From Solobacterium sp. (lineage in GTDB: Bacteria; Bacillota_I; Bacilli_A; Erysipelotrichales; Erysipelotrichaceae): a DNA stretch of 54,155 bases. The translations under genes were made by a program, and so were the position numbers. This document shows, in pieces, positions 26,371 to 34,799 of the stretch (the stretch's first letter is position 1; each line of letters starts with the position of its first letter). Location: NCBI GenBank assembly GCA_015256455.1, contig JABZMB010000005.1, positions 1-54,155 of the forward strand, given 5' to 3'. The notes under the pieces are model-generated. The model saw only the letters and a list, made by a program, of their open reading frames with translations, made no database searches and had not been told where the DNA came from.

Positions 26371-26376
26371 TATAAT
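26371..26376 (+). promoter_or_regulatory. -10 box upstream of the PP2C-like gene
   Basis: A perfect TATAAT lies 52 bases before the start codon; no good -35 hexamer is seen at 16-18 bases. The 132-base gap between kbaZ and this gene is otherwise AT-rich without a gene. Confidence 0.45.
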
Positions 26377-26428
26377 AGATATGTCAGTACAAAAATACAA
26401 ATGAACTAGTTCTGATATTGGAGAAACT

Positions 26429-27169
26429 ATGATAAAAGTATTTACACGGGAAGGCACAAAGCATGTTAACCAAGATATCTATGGTTGGCAAGGAAACACG
26501 ATGTGGGTTATTGATGGCGCAACACCTCTTTTTGGTGATGATTTGCTCGGTGGTAATGATGTACAAAAAACAATGCAGAAGATATCAGATGCACTAAAAA
26601 GACATGTTGATGATACGCAATCATTGGCAAGTATGTTATATCATGCATGCAAAGATGTTGAATCAGAATATCGTCATACAATTTCTGGTTATGATTTGAT
26701 TGAGAAATACAAATTGCCTACTTTTGCAATTACAATTGTTAGGGTAAATAATATGAATATTGAATGGTATGGGTTAGGTGATTGTGAGATATACATGCAT
26801 GGTAAAGTATATCGTGATGAATCTTTTGATAGAGTCAATAAGAGAAATCAGAAAGAAGTATCAGATAAATTTGCGTTGCATCGTGAGACTAGAATGCTAT
26901 TGAATGATGAAAATCATCCAGAAGGATATTGGATTGGCTCTCTAGATGGTGTGGGATGTATGCATGGTAAGCAAGGAAGTCTTGCTAGAGAAGGCATAGA
27001 AAATATCTATCTTTATAGCGATGGAATGGCTACAGTATTACAAGATAAATCTATTTTATTAAGTGGTATTGATGTAAATGATTCTTCATTTGAACAATAT
27101 ATTCAGAAACATCGTCATTTAACAACAGACGATATTACGATTCTTCAAATACAGTTGAAAGGAGAATAA
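26429..27169 (+). CDS. PP2C-like serine/threonine phosphatase domain protein
   Basis: A 246-residue single-domain protein with PPM/PP2C features: VIDGATPLFGD (metal-binding Asp), WYGLGDCEIY (the Gly-Asp block), YSDGMATVL, and TTDDITIL near the C-terminus. It would dephosphorylate a phosphoprotein using metal ions; no partner kinase is in the window. The ribosome binding site is GGAGAAAC. The HAD gene follows after 1 base, so the two form an operon. Confidence 0.8.
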   Translation: MIKVFTREGTKHVNQDIYGWQGNTMWVIDGATPLFGDDLLGGNDVQKTMQKISDALKRHVDDTQSLASMLYHACKDVESEYRHTISGYDLIEKYKLPTFAITIVRVNNMNIEWYGLGDCEIYMHGKVYRDESFDRVNKRNQKEVSDKFALHRETRMLLNDENHPEGYWIGSLDGVGCMHGKQGSLAREGIENIYLYSDGMATVLQDKSILLSGIDVNDSSFEQYIQKHRHLTTDDITILQIQLKGE

Positions 27170-27170
27170 G

Positions 27171-27848
27171 ATGATCAAGGGAATATTATTCGATTTTGAT
27201 GGTACGCTTAGCAATCGAGTTGAATCGGCTTATTTTATGTATCGTTGGATGGTACATGAGATGTTACCGGAAATGGATGTACATGATATTGAGTTTGAAA
27301 GAATTGTGCAACGCTGTATGTTATGGGATGAATACGGGACAATCAACAAGACCCATGTGTTAGAAATGTTGAAGAAACATTATGTACCAGATTTAGATGT
27401 AGAGACATGGAAAGATAAATGGTACGCAACGTTCCATGAATTCCAGGTGGAGATGCCACACTCCTATGAAGTGCTTAGAGAATTAAAAGAGAAGTATAAA
27501 ATTGGGATTATTACCAATGGTAATGAGAATTTGCAGGCTATAAAGATTGATTATCTAGATATGCGCAAGTATTTTGATACGGTTGTCATTAGTGGATCAT
27601 TTGGTGTACATAAGCCAGATGTGTCAATTTATCAGAAAGCTGCCAATGATCTAGGACTAAAATGTGAAGAGATTGCCTTTATAGGTGATACATTTGCGAC
27701 AGATATCGTAGGAGCAGTAAGAGCTGGTATGCTACCGATTTGGTATTGTTATGAACATCGTGGTGTCTCTCTATATGATGTAAAACAAGTAAGTAACTAT
27801 GATGAAATTCGTGATATGTTTCTTGTTAATACGAATTGGAATCAGTAA
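27171..27848 (+). CDS. HAD-family hydrolase, YjjG-like
   Basis: A 225-residue haloacid-dehalogenase phosphatase. Motif I is LFDFDGTLS with nucleophile D8 and D10, motif II is GIITNGN, the conserved lysine is in VHKPDVSIY, and motif III is FIGDTFATDIVGA. The helical cap between motifs I and II is of the C1 type seen in YjjG/PGP-like phosphatases. The substrate cannot be read; small phosphorylated metabolites are usual. Confidence 0.88.
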   Translation: MIKGILFDFDGTLSNRVESAYFMYRWMVHEMLPEMDVHDIEFERIVQRCMLWDEYGTINKTHVLEMLKKHYVPDLDVETWKDKWYATFHEFQVEMPHSYEVLRELKEKYKIGIITNGNENLQAIKIDYLDMRKYFDTVVISGSFGVHKPDVSIYQKAANDLGLKCEEIAFIGDTFATDIVGAVRAGMLPIWYCYEHRGVSLYDVKQVSNYDEIRDMFLVNTNWNQ

Positions 27849-27872
27849 ATCATACGGAAATACATAGTCAAT

Positions 27873-27897
27873 AGACCCTGAATACAGGGTCTTTTTC
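27873..27897 (+). terminator. Terminator of the PP2C-HAD operon
   Basis: AGACCCTG (27873-27880), loop AATA, CAGGGTCT (27885-27892), then TTTT. Confidence 0.9.
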
Positions 27898-27974
27898 TAA
27901 CAATATAATATATATAAATATAAAATTAACTCGGATAACATGCTGAAATAAAAATGAAATGAGAAGGCTTTCAC

Positions 27975-28088
27975 ATGGGAAGAGATATATTTTTATTGAA
28001 AAACGGTCAAAAAATACATAGAAATAAAAAGAGTAAAAATATCAAAAAAAGTGATTGCAAAAGGGTTTTAGTAGTGTTACTATATTGA
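27975..28088 (+). CDS. Candidate 37-residue lysine-rich small ORF
   Basis: An ATG at 27975 preceded by GAGAAGG at 8 bases opens a 37-codon frame (MGRDIFLLKNGQKIHRNKKS and onward) ending in a hydrophobic VLVVLLY. It overlaps the rpsJ promoter at 28055-28083, so it may be chance. The rest of 27898-28054 is AT-rich sequence without another gene. Confidence 0.2.
   Translation: MGRDIFLLKNGQKIHRNKKSKNIKKSDCKRVLVVLLY
28055..28083 (+). promoter_or_regulatory. Promoter of the S10-spc-alpha superoperon
   Basis: TTGCAA (28055-28060), 17-base spacer, TACTAT (28078-28083, 5 of 6). Predicted start near 28090, giving a leader of about 130 bases before rpsJ. Confidence 0.75.
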
Positions 28089-28089
28089 A

Positions 28090-28210
28090 GCACTCGTGTA
28101 GATGTGGAAGATTGCTGGCACGCCGATGTGCGTTGTCACAGTATGGTGTGATAACCAGGGAACTTCCACGGAGCGATCCGCTACAAGATGGCGGAGTGAA
28201 TATAAGGAGG
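28090..28210 (+). ncRNA. Structured leader of the rpsJ operon
   Basis: The leader can fold into a long-range helix GTGGAAG/CTTCCAC, inside it CTGG/CCAG, then an 8-bp hairpin TTGTCACA-GTATGG-TGTGATAA with one G-U. A second small hairpin CCGC/GCGG follows just before the AAGGAGG. The base composition is clearly richer in G and C than the flanking AT-rich DNA. It is a candidate autoregulatory site for a ribosomal protein of the operon (L4 does this in E. coli), but no known Rfam leader is recognised. Confidence 0.6.
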
Positions 28211-28218
28211 AAAAATTC

Positions 28219-28530
28219 ATGGCAAAGAACTCAGTAAGAATTCGTCTGAAGGCTTACGAGAACAGAAGCTTAGACGCTGCTAGCGAAAAAATCGTTAAGA
28301 CAGCTACAAGCCACGGCGCAAAGAAGATCGTCGGACCTGTTCCGCTGCCTACTGAGCGTGAAGTTATTACAGTACTTCGCGCTGTCCACAAGTACAAGGA
28401 TGCTCGTGAGCAATTCGAAATCCGTACACACAAGAGATTGATCGAAATTATCGGCCCATCCGCAGAAACAATCGATGCATTAAGCAGATTGGATTTGCCT
28501 TCTGGAGTTGATATCGAAATCAAGTTGTAG
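28219..28530 (+). CDS. rpsJ: Ribosomal protein S10
   Basis: A 103-residue small-subunit protein that also acts in transcription antitermination as NusE in known systems. Family blocks IRLKAYENRSLDAASEKIV and GPVPLPTEREV are visible. The start at 28219 was chosen from the AAGGAGG site and the family N-terminus; the frame is open further upstream through the leader. It is the first gene of the superoperon. Confidence 0.98.
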   Translation: MAKNSVRIRLKAYENRSLDAASEKIVKTATSHGAKKIVGPVPLPTEREVITVLRAVHKYKDAREQFEIRTHKRLIEIIGPSAETIDALSRLDLPSGVDIEIKL

Positions 28531-28552
28531 AAAGGAACAGAGGTAAATACAA

Positions 28553-29311
28553 ATGAAGGGTATTTTAGGACGTAAGCTTGGTATGACCCAGGTATTCACG
28601 ATCGAAGGAACTCTGATTCCTGTAACAGTGATCGATGTAAAACCGAACGTTGTACTACAAAAGAAAACAAAGGAAGTTGATGGCTACGAAGCAGTTCAGT
28701 TAGGTTATGAGGATGTTAAGGAACATCGTTCCAACAAGCCTGCTATCGGACATGCTAAGAAAGCTAATACAGCTCCTAAGCATTACATCAAGGAACTCAG
28801 AGCTGATGAGATGATGAACCTTGAAGTAGGTGCTGAAGTTAAGGCTGACTTGTTCAAGGCTGGTGACGTTGTAGACGTACAGGGAACAAGTAAGGGTAAG
28901 GGTTACAGCGGAACTATCGTTCGTAACAACGCTTCCCGTGGACCAATGTCACATGGTTCAGGCCACCACAGACATATCGGTTCTCTTGCAACTAATGGTC
29001 GTAACAACGGCGTAGTTAACAAGGGTACAGTAATGCCTGGTCAAGAAGGTGTTTACACAACAACTAATCAGAACTTAACAATCGTTAAGGTTGACGCTGA
29101 AGAAGGATACATCCTTGTTAAGGGTAATGTTCCAGGACCACGTAAGGGATTGGTTGTTATTAAGACAACAGTTAAGCCAGTTAAGGAAGTTTCAGTTCCT
29201 GAATTAATTTCTTATGAAGGTGTTACTGTTGCAGAGGAACTAGAAAAGGTTTCTGAAACAATCGAAGCTGAATTAGCTGCTACAGCAGTTACTGAAGCTG
29301 AAGGAAAGTAG
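28553..29311 (+). CDS. rplC: Ribosomal protein L3
   Basis: A 252-residue large-subunit protein that reaches the peptidyl-transferase centre. MKGILGRKLGMTQVF opens the protein, and RGPMSHGSGHHRHIGS is the conserved loop region. It is about 40 residues longer than the usual 209 because of an acidic, alanine-rich tail after VVIKTTVKP (EELEKVSETIEAELAATAV). Confidence 0.97.
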   Translation: MKGILGRKLGMTQVFTIEGTLIPVTVIDVKPNVVLQKKTKEVDGYEAVQLGYEDVKEHRSNKPAIGHAKKANTAPKHYIKELRADEMMNLEVGAEVKADLFKAGDVVDVQGTSKGKGYSGTIVRNNASRGPMSHGSGHHRHIGSLATNGRNNGVVNKGTVMPGQEGVYTTTNQNLTIVKVDAEEGYILVKGNVPGPRKGLVVIKTTVKPVKEVSVPELISYEGVTVAEELEKVSETIEAELAATAVTEAEGK

Positions 29312-29323
29312 AGGATTTGATCA

Positions 29324-29953
29324 ATGGCTAAAATTGATGTATTCAATCAGGAAGCTAAGGCTGTTAAGTCCATCGAGCTATCTGATGCTGTATTTGGCAT
29401 CGAACCAAATCAGCAAGCAATGTATGATGCGATCCTCGTCTACCAAGCAGGTTTAAGACAGGGAACACACGCAACATTAACTAGAGCTGAAGTATCTGGA
29501 ACAGGTAAGAAGCCATTCCGTCAAAAGGGTACTGGTCGTGCTCGTCAGGGTTCTACACGCTCTACACAGTGGAGACACGGTGGTATTGCATTCGGACCAC
29601 AACCACGTAAGTATGATTTCAAGCTAAACCGTAAGGTTCGTCAGTTAGCTTTACGTTCTGCGTTGAGTGAAAAGCTTCAGGAAAGTTCATTAACTGTTCT
29701 TGAGAACTTATCATTCGATGAGATCAAGACAAAGAAGGCTGTAGCTTTAATGAATGCTTTCGGTTTCGACCGCAAGACATTATTCGTGGCTGAGGCTGAT
29801 GAGGACTTCGACAATGCATACGTTTCAATGAGAAACATTCCAAATGCATTAGTTGTAACAGTGTCAAGCTTAAACGTTTACGACATTGTAAATGCTGATA
29901 AGGTAGTCTTCACAGAAAAGGCTGCTGAAAAGGCTGGGGAGGTATTTGCATAA
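29324..29953 (+). CDS. rplD: Ribosomal protein L4
   Basis: A 209-residue large-subunit protein lining the exit tunnel; in E. coli it represses its own operon. The extended loop is visible as RAEVSGTGKKPFRQKGTGRAR. Its stop overlaps the rplW start by one base (TAATG), indicating coupled translation. Confidence 0.97.
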   Translation: MAKIDVFNQEAKAVKSIELSDAVFGIEPNQQAMYDAILVYQAGLRQGTHATLTRAEVSGTGKKPFRQKGTGRARQGSTRSTQWRHGGIAFGPQPRKYDFKLNRKVRQLALRSALSEKLQESSLTVLENLSFDEIKTKKAVALMNAFGFDRKTLFVAEADEDFDNAYVSMRNIPNALVVTVSSLNVYDIVNADKVVFTEKAAEKAGEVFA

Positions 29954-30243
29954 TGAGCGCACGTGACATTATTGTTAGACCACTCGTAACAGAAAAGACA
30001 ATGAAGCTTCAAGATAGCTTCAATAAGGTAACATTTGAAGTTGCTAAGAATGCAAACAAAGTTTCTGTTGCTCAGGCAATCAAGGAAATCTACAACATTA
30101 AAGTAGAAGGCGTTAACATCGTTAACGTTCATCCTAAGAAGAAGAGAATGGGCCGCTACGAAGGTACAACATCTGCTTATAAGAAGGCAATTGTTACATT
30201 ACCTGAGGGTGCTTCAATCGATATCTTCAATAGCGAGAAATAA
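29953..30243 (+). CDS. rplW: Ribosomal protein L23
   Basis: A 96-residue protein at the tunnel exit, docking site for trigger factor and SRP in known ribosomes. IIVRPLVTEKTMKLQD and VNVHPKKKRMGRYEG are typical. Translation is probably coupled to rplD. Confidence 0.97.
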   Translation: MSARDIIVRPLVTEKTMKLQDSFNKVTFEVAKNANKVSVAQAIKEIYNIKVEGVNIVNVHPKKKRMGRYEGTTSAYKKAIVTLPEGASIDIFNSEK

Positions 30244-30255
30244 GAGAATTAACTA

Positions 30256-30278
30256 TCGGAGGAATTCGCTATCTCCGG
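30256..30278 (+). promoter_or_regulatory. Small hairpin in the rplW-rplB gap
   Basis: CGGAG and CTCCG, separated by 11-13 bases, lie in the longest gap (62 bases) of the S10 part of the operon. It sequesters a GGAGG that would otherwise look like a ribosome binding site; the functional site (AAAGGA) lies after it. Confidence 0.4.
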
Positions 30279-30305
30279 AAAATTGCGAAAGGAAAGTAAA
30301 AGAAA

Positions 30306-31139
30306 ATGGCAATCGTAAAATACAAGCCTACCAGTGCCGGACGTAGAAATATGTCCACTCTGAGTAATGACCGTATTACAAAGTCAACTCCAGAGAAGAG
30401 CCTGCTTGCTCCACTAAACAAGAAAGGTGGACGCAACAACACAGGACGCATTACTACTCGTCATCAGGGTGGAGGCGTTAAGCAAAAGTATAGAATTATT
30501 GACTTTAGAAGAAATAAGGATAACGTTCCTGCTAAAGTTGCTGGAATCGAATACGATCCAAACAGAAATGCAAACATCGCATTATTACACTATTTAGATG
30601 GTGAAAAGCGTTATATCATCTGCCCAGCTGACTTACATGTTGGTGACACAGTTATCTCTGGTGAAGCAGTGGATATCAAGATTGGTAACGCAATGGAATT
30701 GAAGAACATTCCTGATGGAACAGTAGTTCACAACATTGAACTTACAGCTGGTAAGGGTGGACAGATGGCACGTGCTGCTGGATGTTCTGCTCAGATCCTT
30801 GGTTCTGAAGGAAACTTCGTAACTCTCCGTTTATCATCTGGTGAAGTTCGCCGTGTACATAGCAACTGCCGTGCAACAGTCGGTTCAGTTGGTAACGGTG
30901 ATTATAACTTAATCAACTTAGGTAAAGCTGGCCGTTCTAGATGGATGGGCATCCGTCCTACAGTACGTGGTTCTGCAATGAACCCAGTTGATCACCCACA
31001 CGGTGGTGGTGAAGGTAGAGCGCCAGTTGGACGTAAGTCACCTATGACACCATGGGGCAAGAAGGCTATGGGTGTTAAGACTCGTAAGCCAAAGAATAAG
31101 AGTAACCAGTACATCGTCAGAAGACGTAATGGAAAATAG
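30306..31139 (+). CDS. rplB: Ribosomal protein L2
   Basis: A 277-residue protein essential for subunit association and peptidyl transfer. The conserved GSAMNPVDHPHGGGEGRAP with the near-catalytic histidine is present near residue 225. The ribosome binding site is AAAGGAAAG. Confidence 0.98.
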   Translation: MAIVKYKPTSAGRRNMSTLSNDRITKSTPEKSLLAPLNKKGGRNNTGRITTRHQGGGVKQKYRIIDFRRNKDNVPAKVAGIEYDPNRNANIALLHYLDGEKRYIICPADLHVGDTVISGEAVDIKIGNAMELKNIPDGTVVHNIELTAGKGGQMARAAGCSAQILGSEGNFVTLRLSSGEVRRVHSNCRATVGSVGNGDYNLINLGKAGRSRWMGIRPTVRGSAMNPVDHPHGGGEGRAPVGRKSPMTPWGKKAMGVKTRKPKNKSNQYIVRRRNGK

Positions 31140-31159
31140 TTGAAAGGAGAACATAAAAA

Positions 31160-31429
31160 ATGTCCAGAAGTTTGAAAAAAGGCCCATTCTGTGATGCTAG
31201 CTTATTAAAGAAGGTTGAAGCACAGAATGAAGCACATAAGAATGAAGTAATTAAGACATGGTCTCGCCGTTCAACGATTTTCCCTAGCTTCGTTGAGCAC
31301 ACATTCGCTGTTCATAACGGTAAGGAACACGTTCCAGTTTATGTGACAGAAGACATGGTTGGACACAAGCTTGGTGAATTCGTGCCAACACGTAAGTTCG
31401 GCGGTCATGGCGACGACAAGAAGGCGTAA
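31160..31429 (+). CDS. rpsS: Ribosomal protein S19
   Basis: An 89-residue small-subunit head protein. MSRSLKKGPFCDASLLKKV and the end EFVPTRKFGGHGDDKKA are diagnostic. It is preceded by AAAGGAG. Confidence 0.98.
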   Translation: MSRSLKKGPFCDASLLKKVEAQNEAHKNEVIKTWSRRSTIFPSFVEHTFAVHNGKEHVPVYVTEDMVGHKLGEFVPTRKFGGHGDDKKA

Positions 31430-31443
31430 GGAGGAAAAATAAC

Positions 31444-31779
31444 ATGGATGTAAGAGCAACAGCAAAGACAGTTCGTTTCACTCCTCGTAAAGTTCGTCTT
31501 GTCTTAGACATGGTACGTGGAAGAAGCGTTGAAGAAGCATTGGCAATCTTAAAGTTCACTCCTAACCACGCAGCTACAGCAGTAGCTAAGGTTGTAAAGA
31601 GTGCAGTAGCCAACGCAACAAATAACAATCAATTAAATGCAGAAAACCTATATATCAAGGCTTGCTATGCAAATGAAGGTGTAGTCCTTAAGCGTTTCAT
31701 GCCTAGAGCTAAGGGTAATGCAGCACAGATTTTAAAGAGAACAAGCCACATCACAGTTGTGGTTTCAGATGAGAAGTAA
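31444..31779 (+). CDS. rplV: Ribosomal protein L22
   Basis: A 111-residue exit-tunnel protein; VRFTPRKVRLVLDMVRGRS and the tunnel hairpin region RFMPRAKGNAAQILKRTSH are visible. The tunnel loop is the usual place of macrolide-resistance changes in this family. Confidence 0.98.
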   Translation: MDVRATAKTVRFTPRKVRLVLDMVRGRSVEEALAILKFTPNHAATAVAKVVKSAVANATNNNQLNAENLYIKACYANEGVVLKRFMPRAKGNAAQILKRTSHITVVVSDEK

Positions 31780-31796
31780 GGGAGGAAGGTCAGAAC

Positions 31797-32609
31797 ATGG
31801 GACAGAAAGTTAGCCCAATCGGCATGCGCGTCGGCGTAATCCGTGACTGGGATTCTAGATGGTACGCAAATAAAGCTGATTTCGGAGATCTTCTGAACGA
31901 AGATGTCAAGGTTCGTAATTTCTTAGAAAAGGAATTAAAGGACGCATATATCTCTCGCGTAGAGATTGAACGTACAGGCAAGAAGGACGTTAAGGTTATC
32001 GTTCGTTGTGCTCGTCCAGGTGCTATGCTTGGAAAAGATGGCGACAAGGATAAGATGGAAGTTCTTAAGAAGAAGTTATCTAAGTTAACAGGTGGCAAGA
32101 ACGTTAAGGTTGACGTAATTGCTGTAGCAAATCCTGACTTAGATGCTCGTCTTGTTGCACGTCGTATCTGTGAACAGTTGGAAGCACGTCAGTCCTTCCG
32201 TATTGCACAGAAGAAGGCAATCCAACAGACAATGCGCTCTGGTGCTAAGGGTATCAAGACATTGGCTAAGGGTCGTTTAGGCGGTGCAGAAATCGCTCGT
32301 CAGGAAGGTTATGCAAGAGGTGTTGTTCCTCTTCATACACTCAGAAGTGATATTGACTACGCTGCCGAAGAAGCAACTACAACTTATGGTAAGTTAGGCG
32401 TTAAGGTTTGGATCTGCCGTGGTGAAGTTCTTCCAGGACAAATGGTTAAGGAACCAGAAGCTCCTAACCGTCCAGCAAGAAATGACCGCAGAAACAATAA
32501 CAGACGTGGTGGCCGTAATGACAGAAAGCCAACAGGCAATCGCGCTGCACGTCCTGCTCAAGTAGAAGCTGCTCCTGTAGCAGAAGAAGCTAAAGGAGGT
32601 CAAGAATAA
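31797..32609 (+). CDS. rpsC: Ribosomal protein S3
   Basis: A 270-residue protein with a KH domain (about 40-110; GAMLGKDGDKDKMEVLKK) and C-terminal S3 domain. It carries a C-terminal tail of about 50 residues, first Arg/Asn-rich (NDRRNNNRRGGRNDRK) and then Ala/Glu-rich, beyond the usual family end. It sits at the mRNA entry site. Confidence 0.97.
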   Translation: MGQKVSPIGMRVGVIRDWDSRWYANKADFGDLLNEDVKVRNFLEKELKDAYISRVEIERTGKKDVKVIVRCARPGAMLGKDGDKDKMEVLKKKLSKLTGGKNVKVDVIAVANPDLDARLVARRICEQLEARQSFRIAQKKAIQQTMRSGAKGIKTLAKGRLGGAEIARQEGYARGVVPLHTLRSDIDYAAEEATTTYGKLGVKVWICRGEVLPGQMVKEPEAPNRPARNDRRNNNRRGGRNDRKPTGNRAARPAQVEAAPVAEEAKGGQE

Positions 32610-32611
32610 AT

Positions 32612-33034
32612 ATGTTAATGCCAAATAGAACAAAATACAGAAGACCTCACCGTTTAAGCTATGAAGGAAAGTCAAAGGCTGGCACAAAGTTAGCATTTGG
32701 TGAATTCGGATTAGTAGCTGACGAAGGTGCTTATGTAAGCAGTAACCAGTTGGAAGCTGCACGTATCGCTATGACACGTTATATGAACCGTGGTGGTAAG
32801 GTTTGGATTAAGGTATTCCCACAACTTGCAAAGACAAAGAAGCCTTTGGAAGTACGTATGGGTTCCGGTAAAGGTTCACCAGACCATTGGGTAGCAGTAG
32901 TTCAAAAGGGAAGAATCCTATTTGAAATTGCTGGTGTAAGCGAAGAAGTTGCTCGTGAGGCATTACGTCTTGCAGCAAACAAGCTCTGTGTAAAGACACG
33001 CTTTACAAAGAAGACAGCAGAGGAGGCTAAATAA
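32612..33034 (+). CDS. rplP: Ribosomal protein L16
   Basis: A 140-residue protein near the A-site tRNA elbow. MLMPNRTKYRRPHRLSYEG and RMGSGKGSPDHWVAVV are diagnostic. It starts 2 bases after the rpsC stop; the AAAGGAGG is inside the rpsC end. Confidence 0.98.
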   Translation: MLMPNRTKYRRPHRLSYEGKSKAGTKLAFGEFGLVADEGAYVSSNQLEAARIAMTRYMNRGGKVWIKVFPQLAKTKKPLEVRMGSGKGSPDHWVAVVQKGRILFEIAGVSEEVAREALRLAANKLCVKTRFTKKTAEEAK

Positions 33035-33039
33035 ACATC

Positions 33040-33240
33040 ATGAATGTGAAGGAAATCAGAGATCTAAGTAATGAAGAACTCGAGAAGGAAGTCACATCTT
33101 TGAAGGAAGAACTGTATACTCTGCGCTTTGCACAGGCTACAGGAAACCTCGAGAATCCTGCTCGAATGAGAGATATCAAGAAGACTATCGCTCGTATTAA
33201 GACAGTATTAACAGAACGCGCTAGTGCGCAGGCTAAATAA
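33040..33240 (+). CDS. rpmC: Ribosomal protein L29
   Basis: A 66-residue helical-hairpin protein at the tunnel exit, recognised by EIRDLSNEELEKEV and the ENPARMRDIKKTIARIKTVL end. It follows rplP by 5 bases. Confidence 0.97.
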   Translation: MNVKEIRDLSNEELEKEVTSLKEELYTLRFAQATGNLENPARMRDIKKTIARIKTVLTERASAQAK

Positions 33241-33254
33241 AGGAGGGGCTAAAA

Positions 33255-33518
33255 ATGGAAGAAAGAAATAGACGTAAAGTCCTTCGCGGAACAGTTATTT
33301 CCGATAAGATGGACAAGACAATTGTCGTTGAAATCGCTACTACAAAGAGCCATCCTTTATATGGCAGACGTGTTAAGTATTCCAATACTTTCAAGGCTCA
33401 TGACGAGAACAACGAAGCACGTATTGGTGACGTTGTAGAAGTAATGGAAACAAGACCATTAAGTAAGGACAAGCATTTCCGCTTAGTGAAGATTGTTGAA
33501 AAAGCAGTAATTCTTTAA
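33255..33518 (+). CDS. rpsQ: Ribosomal protein S17
   Basis: An 87-residue OB-fold 16S rRNA-binding protein. RKVLRGTVISDKMDKTIVV and GDVVEVMETRPLSKDKHFRL are typical. It has an AAGGAGG ribosome binding site. Confidence 0.98.
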   Translation: MEERNRRKVLRGTVISDKMDKTIVVEIATTKSHPLYGRRVKYSNTFKAHDENNEARIGDVVEVMETRPLSKDKHFRLVKIVEKAVIL

Positions 33519-33536
33519 GGCACAGGAGGAGAAAAT

Positions 33537-33905
33537 ATGATTCAGAATGAAAGCAGATTAAACGTTGCTGACAACACCGGTGCCAAAGAAGTATTGGTTA
33601 TCAGATGTTTAGGCGGCAGTAAGCGCAAGCGCGCTAACATCGGCGATATCGTTGTATGTGCAGTTAAGAAAGCTTCACCTAACGGATCCGTTAAGGAAGG
33701 TCAGGTTGTTAAGTGTGTAATCGCTCGTACAGTTTACGGTATCAGTCGCGAAAACGGCAGTTACATTAAGTTTGACGACAATGCGGCTGTCATCATCAAG
33801 GATGACAACACACCGGTCGGAACACGTATCTTCGGTCCGGTTGCTAAGGAACTCCGTGATAAGGGATTCATGAAGATTGTTTCCCTTGCACCGGAAGTGT
33901 TATAA
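33537..33905 (+). CDS. rplN: Ribosomal protein L14
   Basis: A 122-residue subunit-interface protein; MIQNESRLNVADNTGAKE and the end GFMKIVSLAPEVL are diagnostic. It opens the spc part of the superoperon without a visible internal promoter. Confidence 0.98.
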   Translation: MIQNESRLNVADNTGAKEVLVIRCLGGSKRKRANIGDIVVCAVKKASPNGSVKEGQVVKCVIARTVYGISRENGSYIKFDDNAAVIIKDDNTPVGTRIFGPVAKELRDKGFMKIVSLAPEVL

Positions 33906-33919
33906 GGGAGGCCGAATCG

Positions 33920-34243
33920 ATGAAAATCAAGACAGGCGATACAGTCAAGGTAATCAGCGGTCACTACAAGGGAACAGTTGCTGAAGTTAAGGCAGTTAAT
34001 CCAAAGACAAACAAGGTTATCGTTGAAGGCGTTAACGTTGTTAAGAAGACTTTGAAGCCAACTCAGCAGAACCCAGAGGGTGGCGTTGTTGAAAAGGAAG
34101 CAGCTATTGATGCTTCTAATGTAATGCTCTATGACAAGAAGGCAAAGGCAGCTAGCCGTGTATCTATCAAGGTAGATGACAAGGGTAAGAAGGTTCGCGT
34201 TTACAAGAAGTCCGGAGCAGAAGTTAAAGGAGGCAAGAAATAA
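33920..34243 (+). CDS. rplX: Ribosomal protein L24
   Basis: A 107-residue assembly-initiator protein with a KOW motif (KTGDTVKVISGHYKGTVAEV). The stop overlaps the rplE start by one base (TAATG). Confidence 0.97.
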   Translation: MKIKTGDTVKVISGHYKGTVAEVKAVNPKTNKVIVEGVNVVKKTLKPTQQNPEGGVVEKEAAIDASNVMLYDKKAKAASRVSIKVDDKGKKVRVYKKSGAEVKGGKK

Positions 34244-34782
34244 TGAACCGTTTATTAGAAAAGTACACGGAAACAGTTAAGCCTTCCTTAATGAAGGAAT
34301 TCAACTATACAAGTACAATGCAAGCACCAAAGATCGTTAAGGTTGTTATCAACATGGGTGTTGGTGATGCAATTGCTAATTCAAAACTTCTCGACGAAGC
34401 TGTTGAAGAATTAACATTAATCGCTGGTCAAAAGCCAGTAATCACAAAGGCTAAGAAGTCCATTGCGAACTTCAAGCTTCGTGAAGATATGCCTATCGGA
34501 TGTAAGGTTACATTACGTGGTGAAAGAATGTATGAATTCTTAGATAAGTTATTCAACATCTCTCTTCCACGTGTACGTGACTTCCGTGGTGTAAGTGCTA
34601 CAGCATTTGATGGCCGTGGTAACTACACATTAGGTGTTAAGGAACAGTTAATCTTCCCTGAAATCAACTTCGATAAGGTTAACAAGGTTCGTGGTATGGA
34701 TATCGTTATCGTAACAACTGCGCAATCTAATCAAGAAGCATATGCATTGCTCAAGGGAATGGGCATGCCATTTGCTAAGTAG
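34243..34782 (+). CDS. rplE: Ribosomal protein L5
   Basis: A 179-residue 5S rRNA-binding protein; KVVINMGVGDAIANSK and RVRDFRGVSATAFDGRGNY are visible. Translation is coupled with rplX by the overlap. Confidence 0.98.
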   Translation: MNRLLEKYTETVKPSLMKEFNYTSTMQAPKIVKVVINMGVGDAIANSKLLDEAVEELTLIAGQKPVITKAKKSIANFKLREDMPIGCKVTLRGERMYEFLDKLFNISLPRVRDFRGVSATAFDGRGNYTLGVKEQLIFPEINFDKVNKVRGMDIVIVTTAQSNQEAYALLKGMGMPFAK

Positions 34783-34799
34783 AAAGAGGAGAGCTGAGA

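Noticed and set aside
28102..28218. An N-terminal extension of S10 through the leader
   Set aside because: The leader is predicted to be structured RNA; S10 has its normal length from 28219 with a strong ribosome binding site.
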